DNA of 64,000 nt from Chloroflexota bacterium (GTDB taxonomy: Bacteria; Chloroflexota; UBA6077; JACCZL01): assembly GCA_030447245.1 (NCBI GenBank), contig JAUJPG010000001.1, positions 368,164 to 432,163 of the forward strand, given 5' to 3'. Both the position numbers and the translations under genes were made by a program. The notes beneath the pieces are model-generated. The model did no database searches and was not told the DNA's origin. It saw nothing but the letters and a program-made list of their open reading frames with translations. Positions 27,022-35,612 of this stretch are shown piece after piece. Within the stretch, counting starts at the first letter, position 1; every line of letters starts with the position of its first letter.

Positions 27022-29480
27022 TCAGTCCCGCCCGATCGGGTGCAGGCCGTGCTCCACCGCCCAAGCGGCGATCTGGGCCCGGGACCGGAAGCCGAGCTTC
27101 TCTCGGATGTGCTCGAGGTGGTGCACCACCGTCCGCCCCGAGACGACCAGCTCGACCGCGATCTGGCGGTCCGTAAGCCCGCGGGCGACCAGCGCCGCGA
27201 CCTCCCGCTCGCGCCGGGTGAGATCGGACCGTCGAGGGTGTGGCCGCCCCGCCCGCTCGGCCAAACTGAGCGCATCGTCGACCACCCGCTCGAGCGGCGT
27301 GGCCCCGCCCTCCGCCCAGGCCGACGCCAGCTTCTCGTCGGCCAACCCGGGTCGCGCGGCCCGGAGTTGGCGCTCGAAGCCGCCCTGGTCGGTCGGGTCT
27401 AGCGGCGCATTGCCCGCCTCCCGCAGGGCCGCGGCCGCGCCGCCCAGCCGCGCCGCGCGCGCTCTCAGCCCCTCCATCGCCGCCGCGCCCGCCAGGCCCG
27501 CCAGGCAGAGGGCCACGCCCGACTTGTCGCCGAGCCCGAGGTCCTGATACAGGCCCAAGCACTCTCGGTAGAGCGCCGCCGACCTGGCCGGGTTGCCGCG
27601 GAGCTGCTCGACATCGGCCAGAGTGCGGAGCGCCATGGCGGCCCGCCATTTGTGGCCCATCGCGCGGTAGACGTCGATGCTCTCCTCCAGGAGCACGGCC
27701 GCCCGGTCATGTTCGCCCCGATCTCTCGCGATGCCGCCCAGGATGTTGAGCGCCCAGCCGATGACTTCGCGGTGGCCGACCGCGCGGGCCAAGGTCAGCG
27801 CGCGCTCGTGGAGCCCCGCCGCCCGCTCCGCGTCGCCGCGCGCTCGGGCCACGATGCCCAGGTTGCCGAGCGTCCGAGCCAGATGAGGCTGCTCCACCAG
27901 GTCGCCGTACAGGCCGAGCGCCTCCTCGAGCAGCGCCTCGGCGCGGTCGTACTCGCCCCGCTGATAGGCCACCATCCCCAGGTTGTTCAGGGCGAAGGCG
28001 GTGTCGACGCGCGACCCGAGCCGACGGCAGATGGCCAAACTCTCCTCCAGCCGGGCCGCGGCCAGGTCGTACTCGCCCTGGCGATTCGCCAGATTGCCGA
28101 GGCCGTTGAGCGCCTTCGCCCGTCCGAGCGAGTCCCCACTCCCGCCCGCCGCCAGGAGCTGCTCCAGCCAGCGGCGGCCCTCCGAGAAGTAGCCGCGGAT
28201 GAACCAGAACCAGGCGAGCGCCCCGGCCAGCCGGAGGCCGATCTCCGCGGCGCCGGCCTCGAGGCTCCAGGCCAGGGCGGCCCGGAAGTTGTCGTGCTCG
28301 CGCTCGAGCAACGCCAGGTAGCGGGGGGTCTCCGCGCTCCAGATCTTCCACTCGGCGTCCTCGGCCACTGCCAAGAAGTACTCGGCGTGCCGCCGGCGCA
28401 CTGCCGGGAGCTCACCGCATTCCTCCACCTGCTCTCGCCCGTATTCACGCATCGTCTCCAGCAGCGCGAACCGCGGCTCGTCGTCAGCCCCCGCCGCCTG
28501 CTGCACGAGGCTCTTGTCCACCAGCGAGGCCAAGCCGTGCAGCACCACGCCCCGGCCGTGCGCGCCGAGGCCGCAGACGGCCTCCGCCGCCCCGAGCGAG
28601 CAGCCACCGGCAAAGACGGCGAGTCGCCGGAACAGTGCCTGCTCGCCGGGCTCCAGCAGGTCGTAGCTCCAGGCGACAGCCCCGCGCAGGCTCCGATGGC
28701 GGGATGGCCAGTCCGCGGGACCGTCGGTCAGCACCTCGAGCCGGGTCCCGAGCCGGGCGAGCAGCGCCGCAGGCGGCAGGACCTTCAGCCGGCGGCGGCG
28801 AGCTCGAGCGCGAGGGGCAGCCCTTCCAGGCGGACGCAGATCTCCGCGAGCGCGGCGGCGTTCTCCGGGGCTCAGCGTGAAATCCGGCCTGACGGCTTGC
28901 GCGCGCTCGAGGAGCAGCGCGACGGCCGCCACGCGCGCCAGGCGCTCGGCGGGCGGCAGGTTCTGCAGCTGGGGAAGCGCCAGCGGGGAGAGCGGGTACT
29001 GCTGCTCGCCGTAAAGATGCAGGGGCGCGCGACTCGTGGCCAGCACCCGCAGTCCCGGGCAGGCCGCCAGCAGCTCGGCGATGGCCGCGCGGCCGGCAGC
29101 AGATGCTCGAAGTTGTCGAGCACCAGCAGCAACTGCTTCCGCCGCAGGGAGGCGGCGAGGCGCTCGGCGAGCGGGTGGCTGCCGCTCTCGCGCAGCCCCA
29201 TGGCTCGGGCCAGGGTCGGGACCACGAGGGCGGGATCGGGGACTGCGGCGAGCAACACGACGCGGACACCGTGCTCGAAGGCGTCGAGCAGCGAACCCGG
29301 CGACTTCGAGGCTCAGCCGGGTCTTGCCGATGCCCGGCGGGCCGACCAGCGTCAGGAGGCGCGCATCGTCCCGCAGCAGCCGGGAGCGCAGCTCGCGCGT
29401 CTCCTGCTCGCGCCCGATCAGCCGCGCGGTCCGCCGGGCAGATCCGGGGCGCGCCCGCCCCGCCCGCAGCAGCGGCGGGG
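27022..29480 (-). CDS. LuxR-type ATPase/TPR transcriptional regulator (LAL/MalT-like), frameshifted
   Basis: Domains in order: NB-ARC/P-loop ATPase (Walker A VGPPGIGKTRL near 29330; LLLVLDNFEHLLP near 29120), winged-helix part (WSYDLLEPGEQALFRRL), about eight TPR-like repeats (KALNGLGNLANRQGEYDLAA and similar), and a C-terminal LuxR helix-turn-helix (LTRREREVAALVARGL, then QIAVELVVSGRTVVHHLEHI). The C-terminal 670 residues are open; the ATPase part is split over three frames with at least four shifts at about 28840, 28790, 29060 and 29290, and the exact start (29480-29650) is unclear. Such proteins sense a ligand through the TPRs and activate transcription. Could control the MerB-like unit downstream. 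Confidence 0.75.
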
Positions 29481-29776
29481 AACCCGGCGGGGATCCCAGC
29501 CCTCAACGGCGGCTGGCCTGAGCAGCCACGCGGGGACTTTCCCGGAGCGGCGGCGATCGTCCGGCATGGGTCAGCCCGCGCGCTGCTCCCCACGTCGGGG
29601 GCCGCGTAGGCACGTCAAGAGCATAGCCCGGCGAGTGGTGCTCGAGAAAGGAGCCCGCTCGCTCTTCCTGCCACGACGAGCGCAGGCGGCGTAGCCCATC
29701 ATCCAAACCAAAGCTAAGGTGAAACCCGCAGACACCCTACTGACGAGCATGTAGATCCGATCGTGGCTTTGGTTTA

Positions 29777-30638
29777 GACCGTGTTATGGAGACTTTGGGC
29801 GAGGCTGAGGAGCAGGCGGTGGAGCATGAGGCAGGCAAACGCGACGAAGTGCAGGCCAGCCAGCGTCGCCGGAGTCGCTCCAGTCGCGGGCAAGGCGCTG
29901 GAAGCGCGCCATCCACGCGAAGCTGCGCCCGACGACCCAGCGCCGCGGCAGCAGGACGAAGCCGCGCTTGGCCGCCGGCAGCTTGATCACCTCCAGGCGG
30001 ATGCCGTGCGCTTCGGCGTCGGCAGCCGGCGCCTCGCCCGTGTAGCCCTGGTCGACGTAGGCCAGCTCGACCGAGTCGCCGGTCGCCGCCTGCACCGCGG
30101 CGGCCAACTCTCCGACCTGCGCCCGCTCCTGGTCGTCGGCCGGGGTCACGTGCAGCGCCAGCAGCAGGCCGAGCGTGTCGACCGCCGCGTGCACTTTCGA
30201 GCCCCGCTTCCGCTTGTGGCCGTCGTAGCCGGCCCGGTGCCCGCTCTCCGGGCTGGACTGGAGCGTGCGGCTGTCGAAGACCGCGGCGCTCGGGTCCGGA
30301 TCCCGCCCCACCGCCAGGCGCAGCAGGGCGCGCAGGTCGTGGACCAGCGCCTCGAAGCAGCCGGCGGCCAGCCAGCGCTGGGTCTGCTGGTAGACGGCCT
30401 CCCACGGCGGGAACTCGTGCGGCGGCAGCCTCCAGGGGGCGCCGGCCCGCACGACCCAGCGCACGGCGTTGAACACCTCGCGCAGGTAGTGCCGCCGCTG
30501 CGGGGCCTGCTCGGCCATCAGCGTCAGGTACGGCGCGACGAAGGCCCACTCCTCGTCGCTCACGTCGGTTGGGTACGGCTTCCGGGTCGACATGCAGGCA
30601 TGCTACCCCGCGGAGCCGCCGAAGTTCAGAACAAGCTC
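29777..30638. mobile_element. IS5-family (IS427-like) insertion sequence
   Basis: 862-bp element with imperfect terminal inverted repeats (left GACCGTGTTATGGAGACTTT; right, on the minus strand, GAGCTTGTTCTGAACTTCGG) and one transposase gene filling it. Both ends are flanked by TA (29775-29776 and 30639-30640), fitting the 2-bp TA duplication of IS427-type elements. It abuts the start region of the LuxR-type gene on the left and a truncated redoxin fragment on the right. Confidence 0.75.
29784..30593 (-). CDS. IS5-family transposase, C-terminal frameshift
   Basis: 269 residues as read, starting MSTRKPYPTDVSDEEW. DDE-type core with Asp in AVFDSRTLQSSP, Asp in AYVDQGYTG, and RRWVVGRSFAWMARF where many relatives have the catalytic Glu (WVVER); here it is Gly, so activity is doubtful unless this subgroup uses another residue. 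After RLARDW the family ending (LAGLHFVAFACLMLHRLL) lies in another frame and would stop at 29774, inside the terminal repeat; two G residues missing from G-runs would restore it. Fills the element completely. Confidence 0.85.
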   Translation of the reverse strand: MSTRKPYPTDVSDEEWAFVAPYLTLMAEQAPQRRHYLREVFNAVRWVVRAGAPWRLPPHEFPPWEAVYQQTQRWLAAGCFEALVHDLRALLRLAVGRDPDPSAAVFDSRTLQSSPESGHRAGYDGHKRKRGSKVHAAVDTLGLLLALHVTPADDQERAQVGELAAAVQAATGDSVELAYVDQGYTGEAPAADAEAHGIRLEVIKLPAAKRGFVLLPRRWVVGRSFAWMARFQRLARDWSDSGDAGWPALRRVCLPHAPPPAPQPRPKSP

Positions 30639-30640
30639 TA

Positions 30641-30760
30641 GGGCGGCCGCTCCTCCTGGTCTTCGGCTCGAGCACCTGCCCGGTGCGGCGGGCATCCTGC
30701 CGGCCCTCAACGGGCTGCGTGCGTACCTCGGCGCCGCGTCGTCGAGAAGGTCGCCTGAGT
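30641..30760 (+). pseudogene. Redoxin/deiodinase-like fragment beside the IS
   Basis: Starting at the IS border, the plus strand reads RPLLLVFGSSTCPV, then in the next frame AGILPALNGLRAYLG: the central motif of redoxin proteins related to iodothyronine deiodinase. Both ends of the gene are missing: the IS lies on the left and the oppositely oriented glycosyltransferase gene begins at once on the right. Too short to be functional; the family assignment rests on about 30 residues. Confidence 0.35.
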
Positions 30761-30771
30761 GCTGAGCCATC

Positions 30772-32190
30772 CTAGCCTCCCCCAGGAATGGGGGCCATGA
30801 AGCGGCGACGGCGAAGCGTACGCCCACCGGCGAGCAGGAGGGCGAGCGGGGCGGCGAGCCCGCCGGCGGCGACGGCGGCGATGGCGGGGTCGATGGGGTA
30901 GCGGAAGCGCGGAACCGGGCCGTCCAGGGCGGCCGCCGCGAGGACCAGCGCCACGGCCGCCAACGCCGGCAGCAGGGCCGGGCGCCAGCGTCGGCAGGCA
31001 AGCGCCGCGATGACGCCGAGCAGGAAGAGCCAGCCGATCGGGCGCCGCCAGCGCCAGGGCTGAAAGGCGCTGGTGATCGCGTCGGCCCGCTCGTAACCCG
31101 GCCCTTCGGCTGGCTGGTCGGCGTCCAGCAAGGCGGCGAGCGACGGGTTCCAGCGGCGGTCCCAGTTGCGGGTGGTGCGCTGGCGCCAGTTGCCGCGCAG
31201 TCGTTCGTTCTCGCCCTCGAATAACCTGACCGCCATCGCGGCCGTGCCGTACAGGTAGTAACCGGGGCGCTGGGCAATCGCGTCGAAGGCAAGGTCGCGC
31301 AGCAACGCGCTGGTCTGGGCCTGGGTCAGGCCCAGTTCGTCCTGAATCCGCTGGGTGATCGTCCCGCCGGACGGCTCGCCGCCATTCGCCTCCTGCTGGA
31401 TGATCTGCCGCGCCGCGGCTCGGATCGGGTCTGGATCGGGGCGGCTCGCGTCTTCGTAGACGAAGCCCTTGTCGTGCCGAACGGTGCGCCCGATCAGCGC
31501 CTGGCCAAGCGCGCCTTCCGCACCGAGCGTCCCATGGACGAGCCAGGTGCGCGCCATCCACGGAAGAACGACGAGCGCCGCGCCGACTGCGATCAAGCCC
31601 GCGCGCCGGACACTCTCCCGCACGCGCGGCAGCGCCAGCAAGAACGGTCCGACGAGGGCGACCGCGATGGCCACCTGCCCGACCGGCCTGGTCAGCGCCG
31701 CGAGTCCAGTCACCGCCCCGGCCGCCACGAGCCAGCCGACGGATGGGCACCGAACGGCGAGCATGAGCAGCAGGATGGCGGCAGTCAGTACAAGGGTGAA
31801 CAGCGACTCGGCCATCAGGTAGTGCTCGTAGATCAGCAATGGTCCGGACACCGCCACGGCCAGGCCGGCGAGCAGCCCGGCTGCCTGTCCAGGGCCCGGG
31901 CCGAACGCGGTCCGACCGAGCCCGTAGGTCACAGCAGCCGTGACGACCCCGAGCGTATGCTGGACGATGCCGAGCGTCGCCAGGTTGCCGCCCGCGGCGA
32001 GGACGAGCGCGATGAACACCGGGTACAGCGGCGTCCGCCGTAGCTCAGGATCGAACCCGCGCCCGTGGGCCAAGTCGTAGGCCGGCAGAAGGTAGTCGTC
32101 ACTATCCGGGGTCACGAAGAGCGGAGCGCCGCTCGCCACAAACGCCCAGCGGACACCAACCGCGACCACGACCACCAGGGCCAGCAGCAT
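30772..32190 (-). CDS. GT39/ArnT-like membrane glycosyltransferase, paralogue 1
   Basis: 472 residues from ATG 32190 (GTG 32199 is possible). About ten membrane helices; the first outside loop carries the acidic motif TPDSDDYLLPAYDLAHG followed by RRTPLYPVF, the donor/acceptor site region of PMT/ArnT-type enzymes that use polyprenyl-phosphate sugars. A soluble loop contains GRTVRHDKGFVYED, and LTRPVGQ, a motif shared with the four paralogues at 34-40 kb. It is separated from them by vapBC and a GT2 gene, an arrangement suggesting the toxin-antitoxin pair was inserted into the locus. Confidence 0.83.
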   Translation of the reverse strand: MLLALVVVVAVGVRWAFVASGAPLFVTPDSDDYLLPAYDLAHGRGFDPELRRTPLYPVFIALVLAAGGNLATLGIVQHTLGVVTAAVTYGLGRTAFGPGPGQAAGLLAGLAVAVSGPLLIYEHYLMAESLFTLVLTAAILLLMLAVRCPSVGWLVAAGAVTGLAALTRPVGQVAIAVALVGPFLLALPRVRESVRRAGLIAVGAALVVLPWMARTWLVHGTLGAEGALGQALIGRTVRHDKGFVYEDASRPDPDPIRAAARQIIQQEANGGEPSGGTITQRIQDELGLTQAQTSALLRDLAFDAIAQRPGYYLYGTAAMAVRLFEGENERLRGNWRQRTTRNWDRRWNPSLAALLDADQPAEGPGYERADAITSAFQPWRWRRPIGWLFLLGVIAALACRRWRPALLPALAAVALVLAAAALDGPVPRFRYPIDPAIAAVAAGGLAAPLALLLAGGRTLRRRRFMAPIPGGG

Positions 32191-32200
32191 CCTGTCCACG

Positions 32201-32617
32201 TCACGCAGACGCAATGTAAGGCTCGTAGGTGTGGACCAGCACGCCAGCCCGCTCCCGCTGCTCACGATCCCATGTGACGAGCGGCACGCCGAGGCGGCGA
32301 GCCACGGCAACATAGGTTGCATCCGCCCCACGCAACGCCAGGTCGACCGCCAGGTACGCCGCGGCCTCGGCAAGCAGTGGATCGAGCGGCATGAGGCGGA
32401 GCAGGCCCCAGCTGAGCAGGTCCGTTACCGCGCGGTGGCCCAGTCTCGCTCGGCCCGTTCGACGCGCGACCGCACTGCCCACTTCGGCCAGCAAGATGCC
32501 CGGCGCGATGACCAGCTCTTCTTGTTCGGCTCGGCGCTCCAGCCACTCGCGGCTCACGATGTGGTGCGGGTCTGACGGGGCAAAACGGCTGACCCAGACG
32601 CTCGCGTCCACGACCAT
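32201..32617 (-). CDS. vapC: PIN-domain toxin VapC
   Basis: 138 residues. PIN-domain acidic residues are in place: Asp in MVVDASVWV (residue 4), Glu in LLAEVGSAVARR (about 45), Asp in ADATYVAVARRL (about 98) and LVTWDREQ (about 117). VapC toxins are Mg-dependent RNases that cleave tRNA or rRNA. The ATG start overlaps the TGA of vapB (TGATG), and the antitoxin gene precedes it, as usual. Confidence 0.88.
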   Translation of the reverse strand: MVVDASVWVSRFAPSDPHHIVSREWLERRAEQEELVIAPGILLAEVGSAVARRTGRARLGHRAVTDLLSWGLLRLMPLDPLLAEAAAYLAVDLALRGADATYVAVARRLGVPLVTWDREQRERAGVLVHTYEPYIASA

Positions 32618-32886
32618 CACAGCTCGCGCCGCTGCTCACGCACGGCATCGACCGCCGATAATCCGTTGGGCCAGTGGGCACCGATTTCGTAGGCTAGCTC
32701 GTCCATATCGGCCCACACCCCAGAAACCGTGGCTTTCTCCGCGGCAGCCAAACGTCTTCGCTCCGGCACCAGGCGAGCAACCACCCGCCCACGATTGGTG
32801 ACCTCGATGATCTCCCCGCCTTCCTCTATCTCGCGAAGGATGCGGCTGGCGTGCTCCTTCAGCTCGCGGACGCTCACGGAGCGCAT
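32617..32886 (-). CDS. vapB: VapB-type antitoxin (Phd/YefM fold)
   Basis: 89 residues. The N-terminal MRSVSVRELKEHASRILREI and VTNRGRVVARLVP are the Phd/YefM DNA-binding signature; the C-terminal about 40 residues should wrap the toxin. Acts as antitoxin and, with VapC, as repressor of its own promoter; the perfect palindrome centred 25 bp upstream of the start is the evident operator. Could also be named prevent-host-death protein. Confidence 0.87.
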   Translation of the reverse strand: MRSVSVRELKEHASRILREIEEGGEIIEVTNRGRVVARLVPERRRLAAAEKATVSGVWADMDELAYEIGAHWPNGLSAVDAVREQRREL

Positions 32887-32896
32887 GGTATACCCC

Positions 32897-32924
32897 CGAT
32901 GTAGTCACTATAGTGACTACATCG
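32897..32924. promoter_or_regulatory. 28-bp perfect palindrome, vapBC operator
   Basis: Each 14-bp half reads CGATGTAGTCACTA and its exact complement, with no central spacer, 11 bp from the vapB start codon. It is AT-richer than its surroundings. Position and symmetry fit an autoregulatory operator covering the promoter. Confidence 0.75.
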
Positions 32925-33028
32925 TAGCACGCGAGCGCCGCGGCACGGGCTGAGTCGCGGCGATTCCGGAGCGCCGCGGTATGGTACGATAGCGCGGTCG
33001 CGCCAGCGGCCGAGGCGATCCCCGAGCC

Positions 33029-33961
33029 ATGTCGATCGCGGAGCAGAGCACGCGCACGACCCTCCTTTCCCGCCCCCGCGGCGAGCACGTCACGGCCGTC
33101 GGCCTGACCGTTATCATCCCGGCGTACAACGAGGAGCACGGGATTGCCGCCGTCGTCGGCGCAGTCCGCGATGCGCTTGACGACGACGGCCTCGAGTACG
33201 AGATCCTGGTCGTCGACGACGGCTCGGCCGACAAGACGGCCGAGGCGGCCGAAGCGGCTGGCGTCCGCGTCCTCGCCCACAGCCAGAACCGCGGCTACGG
33301 CGAGGCGCTCAAGACCGGTATCCGCCATGCCGTCTTCGAGCGCATCGCGATTATCGACGCCGACGGCAGCTACCCGGCACGTGAGATCCCGCGGCTGGCG
33401 CGGATGTTGGACGACGCCGAGATGGTCGTCGGCGCACGGACCGGGGCCGACGCGGCGATCCCGCTGGTCCGCCGGCCGGCCAAGTGGCTGCTGACCAAGC
33501 TCGCCAGCTACCTGACCGGCATCCGCATCCCGGACCTCAACTCCGGGCTGCGGCTGTTCAAGCGGGCGCTGGCGATCGAGTTCTTCGACCTGCTGCCATC
33601 CAAGTTCTCGTTCACCACGACGATCACCCTGGCGGCGTTGAACAGTGGCTACCTGGTTGAGTTCGTCGAGGTCGACTACTACCGGCGGACCGGTCGTTCC
33701 AAGATCCGGCCGATCCAGGACACCTTCAACTTCTTCATGCTCGTTCTGCGGCTCACGCTGATCTTCCGTCCCCTCAAGATCTACCTGCCACTCGGGGCGC
33801 TGATGGTGCTGGGCGCGCTGGTCGTGCTCGCCGTCGGCTGGTATGGCTTCGGCCGCATCCTGGACAACACGATTCTGCTCTTGATCCAGGTCGCGATCCA
33901 GTCGGCGATGATCGGCCTGCTGGCCGACGTCGTCAACGTTCGCCGCAGCCGCGCTCCCTAG
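33029..33961 (+). CDS. Polyprenol-phosphate type GT2 glycosyltransferase
   Basis: 310 residues. N-terminal GT-A domain with VIIPAYNEEHGI, LVVDDGSADKT, the metal-binding IDADGSYP, and a C-terminal region with two membrane helices (about residues 250-300). This is the layout of dolichol/undecaprenyl-phosphate sugar synthases, which make the lipid-linked sugar that ArnT/PMT-type enzymes use. It converges on the four-gene GT39 array, so a donor-supply role for those enzymes is likely. The 94 bases after its stop encode a hydrophobic stretch without a start codon. Confidence 0.85.
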   Translation: MSIAEQSTRTTLLSRPRGEHVTAVGLTVIIPAYNEEHGIAAVVGAVRDALDDDGLEYEILVVDDGSADKTAEAAEAAGVRVLAHSQNRGYGEALKTGIRHAVFERIAIIDADGSYPAREIPRLARMLDDAEMVVGARTGADAAIPLVRRPAKWLLTKLASYLTGIRIPDLNSGLRLFKRALAIEFFDLLPSKFSFTTTITLAALNSGYLVEFVEVDYYRRTGRSKIRPIQDTFNFFMLVLRLTLIFRPLKIYLPLGALMVLGALVVLAVGWYGFGRILDNTILLLIQVAIQSAMIGLLADVVNVRRSRAP

Positions 33962-34055
33962 CAGGCGAATACATACCCGGGGATCGCGATCCTCCACGCG
34001 ATCGTCGTGCTGGCCGCGGTGGTGACCGTGCTGGTCGCTGGCGCGGCGCTCGGCG

Positions 34056-35612
34056 TCATTGGCGGGAGTTTCTCGCGCTGACCCTCATGCCGCCCGTCTG
34101 GGTGACGCCCTCTGCGCGCTGAGCCGGCGGCGCGCGACGCGCGAGCGGGAGAGATCGCGCCCATCCTTCCAAGCGGCCCGGCCGGCGCGCCATCCGAGTG
34201 AGCGAGGCAAGCGCGCCGAGCGCCATGACGGCGATGAGCGGGTCGGCCGGGAATCGGTAGCGCGCGACGTTACCGACAAGCGCGGCGCTGGCGAGGAGCA
34301 GGGCGGGCGCGGCCAGGCCGACCAGGAGCGCCGGCCGGTACTCCGATCGAAGGGCGGCTACGGCCAGGCCGACGAAGGCCAGCAGCGGGAGTATCGGGCC
34401 AAGATTTCCGGGCTGGTAGAGCACCACGAGCGCGGCGGCTGTTGGCACGGCGCGCTCCTCGGCGGGAGTAGCTGGCGCGAGCAGGTGGCGAGTTCCCTCG
34501 TGCTCCCAGTCCCGGCGGGCGACGTCGCTCGTATTGCGGTAGGCGGCGAGCCGCTCGACAGAGCCCTGGGCGAGACGCGCGAAACGCTGGAGGGTCCCAC
34601 GGACGTAATAGCCCGGGTCGCGCAGGATCGCCTCGAACGCCAGGTCGCGCATCAGCCGATCGGCCTCGCCCGGAGCCAGACCCAGCTCACGCCGCAGGCG
34701 GGTGTGGATCGCCTTGCCGGACGAGCCTTGCTCGGCGGCGCGCTGGAGGATCTTGCGCGCCTGCAAGCGCCCATCATCAGGATCGCCGTCGTGGACGGAT
34801 GGATCGTAGTAGGTGAATGCGCCGCGGTCGTGGCGGGCAGTCCGCCCGATCAGGCTCTGGCCCAGGCCGCCCCCGCCGTCGCCAGGCAGCATCGCCCACG
34901 GAAGCAAGGCCAGTCCGAACCCGGCTGCATACAGCGCGGCGGCAGCAACGGAAGAACGGCGCAGGACAAACGACGCGCGTGTCGAGTGCTCGGGCGGCGG
35001 GCGGCGGACGTCGGTGGTCCCACAGCCCAACGCGGCGAGCAGCGCGAGCGGCAGAAGCACCTGGGCAACTGGCCGCGTGAGCGTCGCCGCGCCAAGCAGC
35101 AGCCCGGCCAGGACGTACAGCCACGCCCGACGCGCCCGAAGAGCGGCGACGAGCGCAGCCAGCGCGCCGACGATCAGCGGCACGAACAGCGCCTCAGTCA
35201 TGACGCTCTGGCCGGCCAGCATCAGGCCGCCGTTCAGGGCGGTGAGCATCCCGGCCCCCAGCCCGACCGCTCGGCCGAAGGTCAGGCGCCCGAGCAGGAA
35301 CGTCAGCACGGCAGTGAGCACGCCAAGCGCATGCTGGACGAAGGCCAGCGCGCGGAGATCCTCGCCGGCAACGGCGATCACGCCCGCGACGAAGCCAGGG
35401 TAGGCCGGTGTCCGCTTGCCCAGATCGAGCCCGAGGCCGCGCGCCAGCTCCCAGGCCGGCGCGAGGTACCCCTCGCTGTCCCCGGTCACGAAGACGGGTG
35501 CCCGGAACAGCAAAGCTCCACGGAGCAGCGTGGCGACGAGCATGATGCCGAGGATGGAGAGCAGGTCCGGGTGACGCCTGGCCCACGCCACTACCGCGGG
35601 GTAGCACGTCAT
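34056..35612 (-). CDS. GT39/ArnT-like membrane glycosyltransferase, paralogue 2
   Basis: 518 residues; ATG 35612 overlaps the stop of the upstream paralogue (ATGA). Multi-helix membrane protein with the outside-loop motif TGDSEGYLAPAWELARG and KRTPAYPGF, TRPVAQ in the middle, and the shared segment GRTARHDRG. Last gene of the four-gene tandem array. Its C-terminal tail (from about residue 470) is long and Arg-rich, different from the other copies. Sugar and acceptor unknown. Confidence 0.83.
   Translation of the reverse strand: MTCYPAVVAWARRHPDLLSILGIMLVATLLRGALLFRAPVFVTGDSEGYLAPAWELARGLGLDLGKRTPAYPGFVAGVIAVAGEDLRALAFVQHALGVLTAVLTFLLGRLTFGRAVGLGAGMLTALNGGLMLAGQSVMTEALFVPLIVGALAALVAALRARRAWLYVLAGLLLGAATLTRPVAQVLLPLALLAALGCGTTDVRRPPPEHSTRASFVLRRSSVAAAALYAAGFGLALLPWAMLPGDGGGGLGQSLIGRTARHDRGAFTYYDPSVHDGDPDDGRLQARKILQRAAEQGSSGKAIHTRLRRELGLAPGEADRLMRDLAFEAILRDPGYYVRGTLQRFARLAQGSVERLAAYRNTSDVARRDWEHEGTRHLLAPATPAEERAVPTAAALVVLYQPGNLGPILPLLAFVGLAVAALRSEYRPALLVGLAAPALLLASAALVGNVARYRFPADPLIAVMALGALASLTRMARRPGRLEGWARSLPLARRAPPAQRAEGVTQTGGMRVSARNSRQ

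Noticed and set aside
31469..32043. Long plus-strand frames opposite GT39 paralogue 1, and similar ones opposite each other paralogue
   Set aside because: They mirror the coding periodicity of the membrane proteins, are rich in Arg/Gln/Pro and have no homology-like motifs.
33962..34080. Hydrophobic 38-codon stretch (IAILHAIVVLAAVVTV) between the GT2 gene and GT39 paralogue 2
   Set aside because: No start codon or ribosome site in frame; could be a decayed C-terminal fragment but cannot be supported as a gene.
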